From: Azospirillum cavernae
Lineage (GTDB): Bacteria > Pseudomonadota > Alphaproteobacteria > Azospirillales > Azospirillaceae
Reading direction: 5' to 3'
DNA length: 64,000 bases
Assembly: GCF_003590795.1 (NCBI RefSeq)
Contig: NZ_QYUL01000001.1
Location: forward strand, 2,249,001 to 2,313,000
Part shown: in pieces, positions 8,920 to 17,032 of the stretch
Numbering within the stretch: position 1 is the stretch's first letter
Layout of the letters: each line of letters begins with the position of its first letter
Made by a program: the position numbers and the translations under genes
The notes under the pieces: generated by a model
Told to the model about the DNA's origin: nothing
Seen by the model: the letters and a program-made list of their open reading frames with translations, nothing else
Database searches by the model: none

Positions 8920-9300
8920 ATGATGCGCCGCTTTCTGACCACCGCCGTTGCCCTGCCGCTCGTTCTCGCCGGAACTCTGACCGTCGGCGCCGCCCAAGCG
9001 CAAGAGGTCCCGACCTTCACCGAACAGGCGGTCATCTCCTGCCTCAGCGGGGCCACCGTCAGCGGGCTGACCAGCGGGTTGATCCTGATGCCCTTGGTCA
9101 ACAGCGGGGTCGCCACCTCCGTCGCCGTGTCGGCGGTCGCCGCGTCCGCCACCATCGGCTGCGGCGCGGGCGTCGCCTACATCGCCGCCTACGCTGGCTA
9201 CAGTTGGGCGTGGCATGGCATGGGCGAGAAAGCCACGACACAGCCGACAAATCCGATGCCCGCCACAACCGTCAAGGGTTTGATCCATGCCGCATGGTGA
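8920..9300 (+). CDS. Small secreted or membrane protein of unknown function
   Basis: 126 residues. An N-terminal signal peptide is clear (RRFLTTAVALPLVLAG, likely cut after AAQAQ). The rest is short-chain, Gly/Ala/Val-rich and hydrophobic (residues about 45-95), with two cysteines and possibly one or two membrane segments. A Shine-Dalgarno GGAGG lies just before the tandem ATGATG start. The 3' end overlaps the start of the CDF transporter gene by 14 bp, so the two are probably co-translated. No family was recognised; a periplasmic accessory of the metal exporter is only a guess from position. Confidence 0.6.
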   Translation: MMRRFLTTAVALPLVLAGTLTVGAAQAQEVPTFTEQAVISCLSGATVSGLTSGLILMPLVNSGVATSVAVSAVAASATIGCGAGVAYIAAYAGYSWAWHGMGEKATTQPTNPMPATTVKGLIHAAW

Positions 9301-10303
9301 CGATCACGCTTGCGGCCACGATCATGGCGCCGACGACGCCCACGCCGGTCACAGCCACGCCAAGCCGCATGCGGGCCACTCCCACGGTGGCCACTCGCAT
9401 GGCGGGTTGGGCGGCGGCCATCACCACGGCCCGGTCTCCTACGACCGTTCTTTCGCGTTGGGCGCGGCGCTGAACATCGGCTTTGTCGTGGTCGAGGCGG
9501 TGTATGGCCTGATGGCCAACTCCACCGCGCTGCTGGCCGACGCCGGGCACAATCTGGGCGACGTCATGGGGTTGTTGATCGCCTGGGCGGCGGTGTGGAT
9601 GGGACGGCGGGCGCCGAACGGGCGCTACACCTATGGATTGGGCAACGCGTCGATCCTCGCCTCGCTGCTCAACTCCATGATCCTGCTGATTGGCGTTGGC
9701 GCCATCACCCTGGAATCCATCAGCCGTTTGAGCGCGCCGGAGCCGGTGGCCGAAACCACGGTGATGATCGTCGCCGGTATCGGCATCGCCATCAACGGTT
9801 TCACCGCGCTGTTGTTCATGGGCGGACGCCACCAGGACATCAACATCAAGGGCGCCTATCTGCACATGGCCGCCGACGCGGCGGTGTCGCTGGGCGTGGT
9901 GCTCGCCGCCGCTTCGATCGGTTTGACCGGCTGGCAATGGTTGGATCCGGCGACCAGTCTGGTCATCGCCGCCGTCATCACCGTGGGCACCTGGGGCCTG
10001 CTGCGCGATTCCACCCGGCTGGCGCTGGCCGCCGTGCCGGACGGGGTCGATCACCCCTCGGTCGAGCGCTACCTCGCCGGGCTGCCGGGCGTGACCGCCG
10101 TGCACGACCTGCACATCTGGCCGATCAGCACGACCGAAACCGCCCTGACCGCCCATCTGGTCCGCCCCGGCGACGCCCCGGACGACAGCCTGCTCGACAG
10201 CGTCGCCAAGACCCTGAAGGAGCGCTTCGGCATCGGCCATTCCACCGTGCAGGTGGAGCGCGACGGCGCCTTCTGCCGCTTGGCCCCGCCCGACGTGGTG
10301 TAA
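9287..10303 (+). CDS. Cation diffusion facilitator (CDF) metal exporter with His-rich N-terminus
   Basis: 338-residue inner-membrane transporter of the CDF family, probably Zn(II) (ZitB/CzcD-like). The first 47 residues contain 15 histidines in HSH/GHSHGG repeats, a metal-collecting segment. The family's HxxxD metal sites are visible in helix 2 (DAGHNLGD) and helix 5 (HMAADAAVSLG). The C-terminal cytoplasmic domain ends with the usual VHDLHIWPIS and HSTVQVE segments. It follows and overlaps a small secreted protein gene. No MerR-type regulator is adjacent. Confidence 0.93.
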   Translation: MPHGDDHACGHDHGADDAHAGHSHAKPHAGHSHGGHSHGGLGGGHHHGPVSYDRSFALGAALNIGFVVVEAVYGLMANSTALLADAGHNLGDVMGLLIAWAAVWMGRRAPNGRYTYGLGNASILASLLNSMILLIGVGAITLESISRLSAPEPVAETTVMIVAGIGIAINGFTALLFMGGRHQDINIKGAYLHMAADAAVSLGVVLAAASIGLTGWQWLDPATSLVIAAVITVGTWGLLRDSTRLALAAVPDGVDHPSVERYLAGLPGVTAVHDLHIWPISTTETALTAHLVRPGDAPDDSLLDSVAKTLKERFGIGHSTVQVERDGAFCRLAPPDVV

Positions 10304-10371
10304 GGGTCGATAGGGCGTGAGGGTCGGCAGAATTCTGTCGATGGCCGTCCGCAGGCGGGCTATGTAGGGGG

Positions 10372-11574
10372 ATGACGACAACCGCCCCCACCCCCGCCGA
10401 TCTTCTGGAACTTTTCCTTGTGACCGCCCCCGGTCTGGAACCCGCCCTGCTGGCGGAGGCCCAAGCCAAGGGTTTCGCCGACGCGGTCGCCATCAGGGGC
10501 GGAGTCACCGTCACCGGCGGCTGGCCGGAGGTGTGGCGGGCCAATCTGGAGCTGCGCGGCGCCACCCGCGTGCTCGCCCGCATCGCCTCCTTCCGCGCCC
10601 TGCATCTGGCCCAGCTCGACAAGCGGGCGCGCCGCGTGGCCTGGGGCGACACGCTGCGCGCCGACGTTCCGGTGCGGGTGGAGGCCTCCTGCAAGGCGTC
10701 GCGCATCTACCACGCCGGGGCGGCGACGCAGCGGATCGAGCGGGCCATCGCCGAGACTCTCGGCGCGCCGATCTCCGCCGAGGCGGACATCTGCGTCAAG
10801 GTGCGGATCGACGACGATCTCTGCACCATCAGCCTCGACACGTCGGGCGAATCCCTGCACAAGCGCGGCCACAAGGACGCCGTCCACAAGGCCCCGATGC
10901 GGGAAACGCTGGCCGCGCAGCTTTTGCGCCTGAGCGGTTACGACGGGCTGGAACCCGTGGTCGATCCCATGTGCGGGTCGGGCACCTTCGTCATCGAAGC
11001 GGCGGAGATCGCCGCCGGTCTCAATCCGGGCCGCACCCGCAGCTTCGCCTTTGAACGCTTTGCCAGCTTCGACCCGGCGGTGTGGGAGCGGATGCGCGCC
11101 GCCACTCCCGCCACTCCCCCCACCCAACGCTTTTACGGCAGCGACCGCGACGGCGGCGCCATCGCCATGAGCCGCGCCAACGCCGAGAAGGCCGGGGTGG
11201 CCGATTGGGTCCAGTTCGACCAGCACGCCGTCAGCGATCTGCCCCGCCCGGACGGCCCGCCGGGTCTGGTCATCGTCAACCCGCCCTATGGCGCGCGCAT
11301 TGGCGACCCCAAGGCGCTGTTCCCGCTGTATCAAGCGCTGGGCCGCACCCTGCTGGCCCGCTTCGGCGGCTGGCGCGTGGCCGTGGTGACAAGCGACGCC
11401 GCCCTGGCCCGCGCCACCGGCCTGCCCTTCGCCCCCACCCCGCTGTCCTTCACCAACGGCGGCCTGCGCGTGGCGCTCCACACCACGGGGGCTTTGCCGA
11501 CCGAGGCGACGGCAATCGAATTGGTGGAGCCGGAAGCCACCCCCGAAGACGTGGCTTCAGGTTTGACCGCCTAA
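10372..11574 (+). CDS. THUMP-domain 23S rRNA guanine-N2 methyltransferase (RlmL N-terminal-half type)
   Basis: 400-residue RNA methyltransferase. An N-terminal ferredoxin-like/THUMP part (about residues 15-160, LFLVTAPGLEPALLAEA at the start) precedes a Rossmann methyltransferase with motif I DPMCGSGTFVIEAA near residue 200 and catalytic NPPYG near 304. This corresponds to the N-terminal half of E. coli RlmL (m2G2445). In many alphaproteobacteria it stands alone, without the RlmK half, as here. The stop overlaps the stop of the convergent flavoprotein gene by 4 bp. Confidence 0.88.
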   Translation: MTTTAPTPADLLELFLVTAPGLEPALLAEAQAKGFADAVAIRGGVTVTGGWPEVWRANLELRGATRVLARIASFRALHLAQLDKRARRVAWGDTLRADVPVRVEASCKASRIYHAGAATQRIERAIAETLGAPISAEADICVKVRIDDDLCTISLDTSGESLHKRGHKDAVHKAPMRETLAAQLLRLSGYDGLEPVVDPMCGSGTFVIEAAEIAAGLNPGRTRSFAFERFASFDPAVWERMRAATPATPPTQRFYGSDRDGGAIAMSRANAEKAGVADWVQFDQHAVSDLPRPDGPPGLVIVNPPYGARIGDPKALFPLYQALGRTLLARFGGWRVAVVTSDAALARATGLPFAPTPLSFTNGGLRVALHTTGALPTEATAIELVEPEATPEDVASGLTA

Positions 11575-12668
11575 GCCAGAACCGCCGCGACGGGCCGCCG
11601 CGCGGAAAAAGGCCGCGCGGGGCCGTAGCCGAAACGCATGACAAGGTCAGGGCGGCGCCCCGATACGCCGACGAGCGCCGCGAGTTCGGGCCGGAGGCTG
11701 GGAACCTCGACCGGCTGGTTGATGAAGGCGTGTTTCATGCCCAGCGCCGTCGCCTGCAAGGCAAAGCGTTGGCACGCGCGCCCGGCCAGAACCCAATGCT
11801 CAGGATCGTTCTTTTGGGCGACGAACACCGCGACGCCAGCGGACGACGCGATCTGACGGGCGTATGTGGCGTTCTCCGCGTCCGCCTTGAAGACAAAATC
11901 AAGCAGAAGCGGGCCAAGCCAAGCGGGAAGCGCGGGATTGCCGCTTGTCGCGCTGAACAGGCCATCGCCCGTCTCAATCGCTTGACGCGGGCTGAAGCGA
12001 AGCCAGCTCTTCAGCTCCCGCAGGAACGACGGGTCCGCCATTTGCGCGCTGTTGCCCGCGATCACCAGATCGCGGATCCGGTCGATCTGGGCGCGTTCCG
12101 TCACCAAGACCAGATCGACGCCCGGAAGCGCCGCCGCCCTGGCAAGCATGGCCAGATCATCGGCGCTGACCGGCCTGCCGTCAAAATCGCCCCGCGTTGA
12201 TTGCCGTTTCGGGATCGCGTCAAAAAGAGCCGCCTCTCCCGTCGAGCCGTTGCCGAAGGCGAGGGAGACAGCGCCGCCATCCAAGGGGTTGAAGCGGATC
12301 GGACCCGATTTCCCGCGCATCGCGGTTGCGATCGCCAGATTCTCCGCCGCGCAGCCCAAACTTGCGAACAGATGATGGTCGTCCGGATCGACGGCGGCCA
12401 AGCGCCGCGTCAAATCTGGAAGGATGTCGATGCGGCCTTGATGGACCTTGAAACGCCACGGTTGCGTGTTGTGGCTGTTGGCCGCCAGCGTCGCGCAACG
12501 GATGAAATCGCGCGCCTCGGGCGCCTCCACCAGGGCCGCGCGCGTTTCAGCGACGGAATCGTTGTAATCCGTCATCGACCCCATGTTTTGCAGGGCGGCG
12601 TACGCCCCGCCCGCCGCCGCGACCGCGACAACGCCCCCACCCAACAGAATTGACCGTCGGTTGACCAT
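11571..12668 (-). CDS. Acg-type nitroreductase-fold flavoprotein, membrane- or Tat-directed
   Basis: 365 residues. The N-terminus (MVNRRSILLGGGVVAVAAAGG) is an RR-containing signal or anchor segment. The body has the Acg-family nitroreductase features: AANSHNTQPWRF near residue 65, a central KRQSTRGDFDGRPVS segment, and GRACQRFALQATALGMK near the C-terminus. Acg proteins form a subgroup of the nitroreductase fold that binds or stores FMN; the reaction is not known. The start is at 12668, preceded by GGGGGA; the frame is open for 17 more codons upstream but those lack a Shine-Dalgarno. Confidence 0.8.
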   Translation of the reverse strand: MVNRRSILLGGGVVAVAAAGGAYAALQNMGSMTDYNDSVAETRAALVEAPEARDFIRCATLAANSHNTQPWRFKVHQGRIDILPDLTRRLAAVDPDDHHLFASLGCAAENLAIATAMRGKSGPIRFNPLDGGAVSLAFGNGSTGEAALFDAIPKRQSTRGDFDGRPVSADDLAMLARAAALPGVDLVLVTERAQIDRIRDLVIAGNSAQMADPSFLRELKSWLRFSPRQAIETGDGLFSATSGNPALPAWLGPLLLDFVFKADAENATYARQIASSAGVAVFVAQKNDPEHWVLAGRACQRFALQATALGMKHAFINQPVEVPSLRPELAALVGVSGRRPDLVMRFGYGPARPFSARRPVAAVLA

Positions 12669-13018
12669 GTCCGTCCCCCTTCCCACTCCCGGCCAAACGC
12701 CAAGCATAGCCATGAGCAAATGGCTTACAGCAATCGACCGTCAGCCTTCTCGGTTCGGAATTCACTCACGCGGAATGGTCATGCGCGTGAACAAGGAATT
12801 TCCATTTTAGAGCGCGTTGATCCGTCTCCAAGCTTTTTTCAACGGTGGGTTTCCTCCGTAATTTATGATATTAAGAGTTACTCGCAACTGATAAGGAATA
12901 GCCAAAACCTATCGGTCCCCGAAAAACAATCAATTAGACCTTTGCCGTTGGCGCGCCCATCTTTGGTCCATCGCCCATGTCCCACGACCGTCGCCAGCGT
13001 CGTTCAGGAGTTTCCAGC
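12669..13018. other. Intergenic region between the Acg-type gene and mntH
   Basis: 350 bp, more AT-rich than its surroundings between about 12780 and 12950. It should hold the promoters of both divergent genes. I see a Fur-family-like palindrome (listed separately) but no riboswitch fold that I recognise, no tRNA and no convincing small gene. Confidence 0.5.
12871..12887. promoter_or_regulatory. Candidate Fur/Mur-type operator upstream of mntH
   Basis: A 17-bp imperfect palindrome, TTAAGAGT-T-ACTCGCAA, with arms matching at 6 of 8 positions. It resembles the 7-1-7 Fur-family box pattern (TTGAGAATnATTCTCAA), and manganese or iron control of an Nramp gene would make sense. Only one site is visible and the match is loose. 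Confidence 0.35.
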
Positions 13019-14308
13019 GTGACCGCTTTCTCCCCCACCGCAGGACGCCCCGCCCCCGCTTCGGCTCCGCCGCGCCGGTTTTGGACGATGATGGGACCGG
13101 GCTTCGTCGTCGCCGTCGGCTATATGGATCCGGGCAATTGGGCGACCGACATCGCCGCCGGGTCGCGCTTTGGCTTCGCGCTGCTGGCCGCCGTGCTGCT
13201 CGCCAGTCTGGCCGGGATGTTTCTGCAAGCGCTGATCGTCCGGCTGACGTTGGCGAGCGGCCAGGATTTGGCCCGGTTGATCCGCAACCGCTTTCCCCGC
13301 CCGGTGTCGCTGGCGATCTGGGGCGTGTCGGAACTGGCGATGGTCGCCACCGATCTGGCCGAACTGTTGGGCAGCGCCATCGCCTTGAAACTGCTGTTCG
13401 GCGTGCCGATTTTGGGCGGCGTGTTGATCGCGGCGGCGGCCACCTTCGCCATTCTGGCGTTGCCGGGCGCGCGGGGCCGGGCGCCGGAGCTGGTGGTCGG
13501 CGTGTTGATGGCGGTGGTGGTGGTCTGTTTCGGTTGGGAGCTGTTGATCGCCAAGCCCGACGCGGGCGCGCTGTTGGCCGGTTTGGTTCCCAGCCTGGAC
13601 ATGGCCCGTGACCCGGAGATGCTGTATTTGTCGCTGGGCATCGTCGGCGCGACCGTCATGCCGCACAATCTGTTCCTGCACTCCGGTCTGGTCCGCTCGC
13701 GGTTGGCGGCGGAGGCGAGTGACGCCGAACGGCGGCGCGCCGCCCGTTGGCTGACCATTGATCTGACCGCCGCGCTGGCGCTGGCCGGGCTGGTGAACGG
13801 GGCGATTTTGGCGGTGGCCGCCGTCGCCTTCCAGGACGTCGCCGCCACCGGCGCCGTCCCCGGCATCGAAGACGCGCACGCCCTGCTGAGCGGCAACATC
13901 GGCGGCGGCGCGGCGTTGATCTTCGCCGTCGCCTTGCTGGCCGCCGGGCAAAGCTCCACCACCACCGGAACCATGGCCGGGCAGATCGTGACGGAGGGCT
14001 TTCTCGACATCCGTCTGCGCCCGCTGGTCCGCGCCGCCATCACCCGCAGCGCGGCCCTGGTCCCGGCCTTGGCGATTTTGGGGAGCGCGGGCGATGGCGC
14101 GGTCGATGAGTTGCTGGTGATGAGTCAGGTGGTCTTGGCCTTGACCCTGCCCTTCATCCTGCTGCCGATGCTGCTGTTGCTGCGCGACCGCGACGTGATG
14201 GGCGGGTTGGCCATGGCCCCGCTGACCCTGCGCTTCGCCAACATCCTGGCTCTGGTGTTGACCGGCCTGTCCGGTTGGATGGCCGGAACCACGGCGCTGA
14301 CGTCGTAA
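13019..14308 (+). CDS. mntH: Nramp-family divalent metal (Mn2+/Fe2+) transporter MntH
   Basis: 429-residue proton-coupled metal importer with about 11 membrane helices. The helix-1 metal-site motif DPGN is at about residue 37 (GYMDPGNWATD), and the helix-6 MPHN motif near 214 (ATVMPHNLFLHS), both diagnostic of Nramp. The C-terminal SQVVLALTLPFILLPML segment is typical. I chose the GTG at 13019 because AGGAG stands 8 nt upstream; an in-frame ATG at 12977 would add 14 residues but lacks a Shine-Dalgarno. A possible Fur/Mur box lies ~130 bp upstream. Confidence 0.92.
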   Translation: MTAFSPTAGRPAPASAPPRRFWTMMGPGFVVAVGYMDPGNWATDIAAGSRFGFALLAAVLLASLAGMFLQALIVRLTLASGQDLARLIRNRFPRPVSLAIWGVSELAMVATDLAELLGSAIALKLLFGVPILGGVLIAAAATFAILALPGARGRAPELVVGVLMAVVVVCFGWELLIAKPDAGALLAGLVPSLDMARDPEMLYLSLGIVGATVMPHNLFLHSGLVRSRLAAEASDAERRRAARWLTIDLTAALALAGLVNGAILAVAAVAFQDVAATGAVPGIEDAHALLSGNIGGGAALIFAVALLAAGQSSTTTGTMAGQIVTEGFLDIRLRPLVRAAITRSAALVPALAILGSAGDGAVDELLVMSQVVLALTLPFILLPMLLLLRDRDVMGGLAMAPLTLRFANILALVLTGLSGWMAGTTALTS

Positions 14309-14396
14309 GCCCGGCGCTCAAAACAAGCGGGTGACGGGGGGCGGGGAATGGTCCATCTTGCCGCCCGCTCTCCGCCACCGACTGGATCCCGCCGCC

Positions 14397-14612
14397 ATGG
14401 ACCCCGCCCTTGAACTGCGCCTGACCGATCTGGAAAGCCGCGTCGCCCATCACGAGCGCATGGCCGAGGAGATGTCTCAGGTGATCTTCCAGCAAGGCCA
14501 GATGATCGACCGCATGACCGCACAGTTGCGCCGCCTGCGCGACCAGTTGGCCGACGCTGAATTCAGCGGGGGCCGCTCCCCACAAGACGACCGGCCCCCG
14601 CCCCATTACTGA
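14397..14612 (+). CDS. slyX: SlyX family protein
   Basis: 71-residue acidic coiled-coil protein. LELRLTDLESRVAHHERMAEEM followed by QQGQMIDRMTAQLRRLRDQL is the SlyX pattern of heptad repeats, with a proline-rich C-terminus (DDRPPPHY). The molecular function of SlyX is unknown. The gene is 88 bp after mntH and convergent with the multicopper oxidase gene, with six bases between the stops. Confidence 0.85.
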   Translation: MDPALELRLTDLESRVAHHERMAEEMSQVIFQQGQMIDRMTAQLRRLRDQLADAEFSGGRSPQDDRPPPHY

Positions 14613-14618
14613 CCCCGG

Positions 14619-16151
14619 TCAGGCGTAACCGTCATAGACCAACTCCGTCATCATGCCGGTCGCCATGTGCAACAGATTGTGGCAGTGCAGCGGCCAGCGC
14701 CCCGGATTGTCGGCGTCAAAGGCGACGGTGACAGTCCCGTTCACCGGCACAAGCACGGTGTCGCGCACCGCCCCGGCGAAGGGCCGCCCGTCGATGGCGA
14801 CCACCTGGAAATGATGGCCGTGCAGATGCATCGGATGAGACATGTCCGACGCGTTCTCGAACGTCAGAACCACCCGCTGCCCCGGCGAGACGCGCGAGGG
14901 CGCGTGCGTGCCGAACGCCCGGTCGTCGAGGCTCCAGGCGTAGGGCGTCATCGAGCCGGTCAGCCGCACCCGCCCCGTCAGATCCGCCGGACGAGCGGCC
15001 AGCGACGTCACGGCGGTCAAGGACCGCTCCAGCGCCAGATCGAGCGCGCCGCTGGCCGCCATTGACAGGCCCGACAGCTTGCCCACCGCCGCCCCGGCGG
15101 TCGCCAGGATGATCCCGGTGCGCTCCGCCGCCCCCTCGCGCAGCGCCAGAATGGGGAAGGCTCCCCCTTCGGCGGGCAGAGTCAGACGAATGTCCAGCCG
15201 CTGGCCCATCGCCATGCCGAAACGGTTGCCCGTCACCGGCTGAACCGGCGAACCGTCCACCGCGATCACCTGTCCGGTCAAAGCCCCCAAATCGATGTGG
15301 AAGGCCGTCGAGGTCGCGCCGTTGATGAGGCGCAGCCGCACCCGCCCGCCCCGCTCCACCCGCAGCACCTCCGGGTCGTCGAGCGTGCGGTCGTTGGCGA
15401 GATAGGCGTCATACTCCACATCGTTCATGTCCATGCCGGGCATGGAATGACCGGCCATCGCATGCCCAGACATCGAATGACCCACAGGCGGAGCCGCTTT
15501 CGCCGCGCCATGCCCCATGGCGCTGTGATCCATGGTTCCGGCGTTCATCCCGCCATGCCCCATCGCGCCATGCTCCATCGCCATCGCGCCGCCGGTCAGC
15601 CCGGCCAGCAAGTCCGCCGGGTCGCGAAAGGTGAAGTCGTGCAGCAGGATCACCACCTCCTGCTCATCGGCGCGGAGATCCTCGTCCGTGCGGACGATCA
15701 ACGGAGCGGCCATCAGCCGCTGTTCCTGCAAACCCAGATGCGAGTGCATCCAGTGGGTGCCGGGCCGCGCCGCGTAATCATAGGAGGCCGACGCTCCATC
15801 GCGGATCGCCGGGCGGTTGACGTCCACCACCCCGTCCTGAACATAGGGCGGCGTCTGGCCGTGCCAGTGGATGATCGTGTCCTCGCCCGCCCGGTTGGCG
15901 AGATCGACGCGGAAGCGCTGCCCCGGATCCAGGACCAGCCCGGCGGTTCCGTTGGGCTGGCGGATGCCGAACATGGTCGCGGCCTTGCCCTTCACCTCCA
16001 ACACGCGGCGTTCAACCGTCAGACGGACAGGAGTTTGGGACTCGGTGGCCGACGCGGCCAAGGCGCGGCGCGGCAAGGCGGGCAAAAGCACGGCGGAACC
16101 AACGAGCGCCGACGCCGTCAGCAGACGACGGCGGGAAACGGTGAGAGCCAT
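14619..16151 (-). CDS. Multicopper oxidase (CueO/CopA-like), Tat-exported, Met/His-rich
   Basis: 510-residue periplasmic copper oxidase. The N-terminus carries a twin-arginine signal (VSRRRLLTASALVGSA). All four copper-binding motifs are present: HWHG near residue 100, HWMHSHLG, HPMHLHGHHF and the C-terminal HCHNLLHMATGMM, which supplies the T1 and trinuclear ligands. Residues ~187-240 are a Met/His-rich loop (MGHGGM, GHSMSGHAM repeats) like that of CueO, likely binding Cu(I). Such enzymes oxidise Cu(I) and protect the periplasm. ATG 16151 has GGAGG 5 nt upstream. A small Cys/His-rich protein gene lies 70 bp upstream. Confidence 0.93.
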   Translation of the reverse strand: MALTVSRRRLLTASALVGSAVLLPALPRRALAASATESQTPVRLTVERRVLEVKGKAATMFGIRQPNGTAGLVLDPGQRFRVDLANRAGEDTIIHWHGQTPPYVQDGVVDVNRPAIRDGASASYDYAARPGTHWMHSHLGLQEQRLMAAPLIVRTDEDLRADEQEVVILLHDFTFRDPADLLAGLTGGAMAMEHGAMGHGGMNAGTMDHSAMGHGAAKAAPPVGHSMSGHAMAGHSMPGMDMNDVEYDAYLANDRTLDDPEVLRVERGGRVRLRLINGATSTAFHIDLGALTGQVIAVDGSPVQPVTGNRFGMAMGQRLDIRLTLPAEGGAFPILALREGAAERTGIILATAGAAVGKLSGLSMAASGALDLALERSLTAVTSLAARPADLTGRVRLTGSMTPYAWSLDDRAFGTHAPSRVSPGQRVVLTFENASDMSHPMHLHGHHFQVVAIDGRPFAGAVRDTVLVPVNGTVTVAFDADNPGRWPLHCHNLLHMATGMMTELVYDGYA

Positions 16152-16221
16152 GATGGCCTCCGGCAAACAGGGATGGGGAGTAAGAGAGGCGCGGAACCCG
16201 ACGCGGGTCGCGCGCGGCGCT

Positions 16222-16626
16222 TCATCCCCGTCGCGGCGGCGGCAGATCGGGCGGCGCCGCGACCCCCGCGAACAACGGCCCAGCCGCCGGACGATCCGGC
16301 GCGCCCACCCCCGCCATCAGCGGAAACAGGCCGACGACCATCAGTCCGACATGCATGGACAAACAGTTGGCCCCGGCGCAGCAAGGCGGAACCGAAGGGG
16401 CGGGAGCCGTGTGGCAGGGCGCGCGGTCCATCTCTCCGGCCCAAACACGGACCATGGCCGCCTCGACCGAAACCGGGACGCTGACCGCGTGATGATGCCC
16501 CGCATGACCGTCCTGCGAGACATTGCCCGCCAAAGCCGGGCCGGACCACAGGGCAAAGCCCAGCGCCAGCGCGATCATCAGCGCCGCCGCCGCCCCCAGC
16601 CGTCCGAACCACGAACCCAGCCGCAT
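16222..16626 (-). CDS. Small membrane protein with His and Cys clusters, next to the copper oxidase
   Basis: 134 residues, no family recognised. An N-terminal hydrophobic segment (LGAAAALMIALALGFALWSG) is followed by a His cluster (DGHAGHHHAVSVP), a Cys-rich stretch (PCHTAPAPSVPPCCAGANCLS), a second hydrophobic helix (HVGLMVVGLFPLMAG) and a Pro-rich tail. The metal-ligand-rich composition and position upstream of the multicopper oxidase suggest a periplasmic copper-handling role; that is inference. ATG 16626 has GGAGA upstream; a GTG 11 codons earlier is possible. Confidence 0.65.
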   Translation of the reverse strand: MRLGSWFGRLGAAAALMIALALGFALWSGPALAGNVSQDGHAGHHHAVSVPVSVEAAMVRVWAGEMDRAPCHTAPAPSVPPCCAGANCLSMHVGLMVVGLFPLMAGVGAPDRPAAGPLFAGVAAPPDLPPPRRG

Positions 16627-16804
16627 CCGCGCGTTTCTCCGGTCTTTCCCCTTCGTCACATAGGCCCATCCGCCCGGCGGGTCAACCGCCCCTGCCCTTC
16701 GGCCATGCGGTGAACCGATTGGTGATAGGCGTTTTCCCGAGCATGAAAATGAAACAGTCCGCGCCTATATTGCGGGTCTCTTGAAACCACAGCCTTTGCT
16801 CGTC

Positions 16805-17026
16805 ATGTCCAGTTCCGCCCGCAAGGGTCCGATCCCAACCCGTCAACTGCACTGCGCCTGCTGCGGTCGTCCGTTCGTCCGCCCGTCGCTGCGGGGACCG
16901 GCGCCGCTTTACTGCTCGCCCGATTGCCAGAAGCAGATGCGCGTCCGTTCACGGGTGTGGAGCCTGTCGCAAGGCGAGACCGCCCCGGCGCCCCGGCGCG
17001 CGCGCGCGCTGCTCAAAGCCTCCTGA
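16805..17026 (+). CDS. Small zinc-ribbon-like protein of unknown function
   Basis: 73 residues. A CACCGRPF pair and a YCSPDC pair 20-odd residues later form a CxxC...CxxxC-like metal-binding knuckle, followed by a basic helix (KQMRVRSRVW) and an Arg/Ala-rich end. This looks like a small nucleic-acid-binding zinc ribbon. No strong Shine-Dalgarno is visible, so the exact start is uncertain. It is convergent with pbpC, six bases between the stops. Confidence 0.6.
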   Translation: MSSSARKGPIPTRQLHCACCGRPFVRPSLRGPAPLYCSPDCQKQMRVRSRVWSLSQGETAPAPRRARALLKAS

Positions 17027-17032
17027 GTTTCA

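Noticed and set aside
12669-13018. Mn2+-sensing yybP-ykoY riboswitch before mntH
   Set aside because: I could not find the paired consensus loops; only a Fur-like palindrome is visible.
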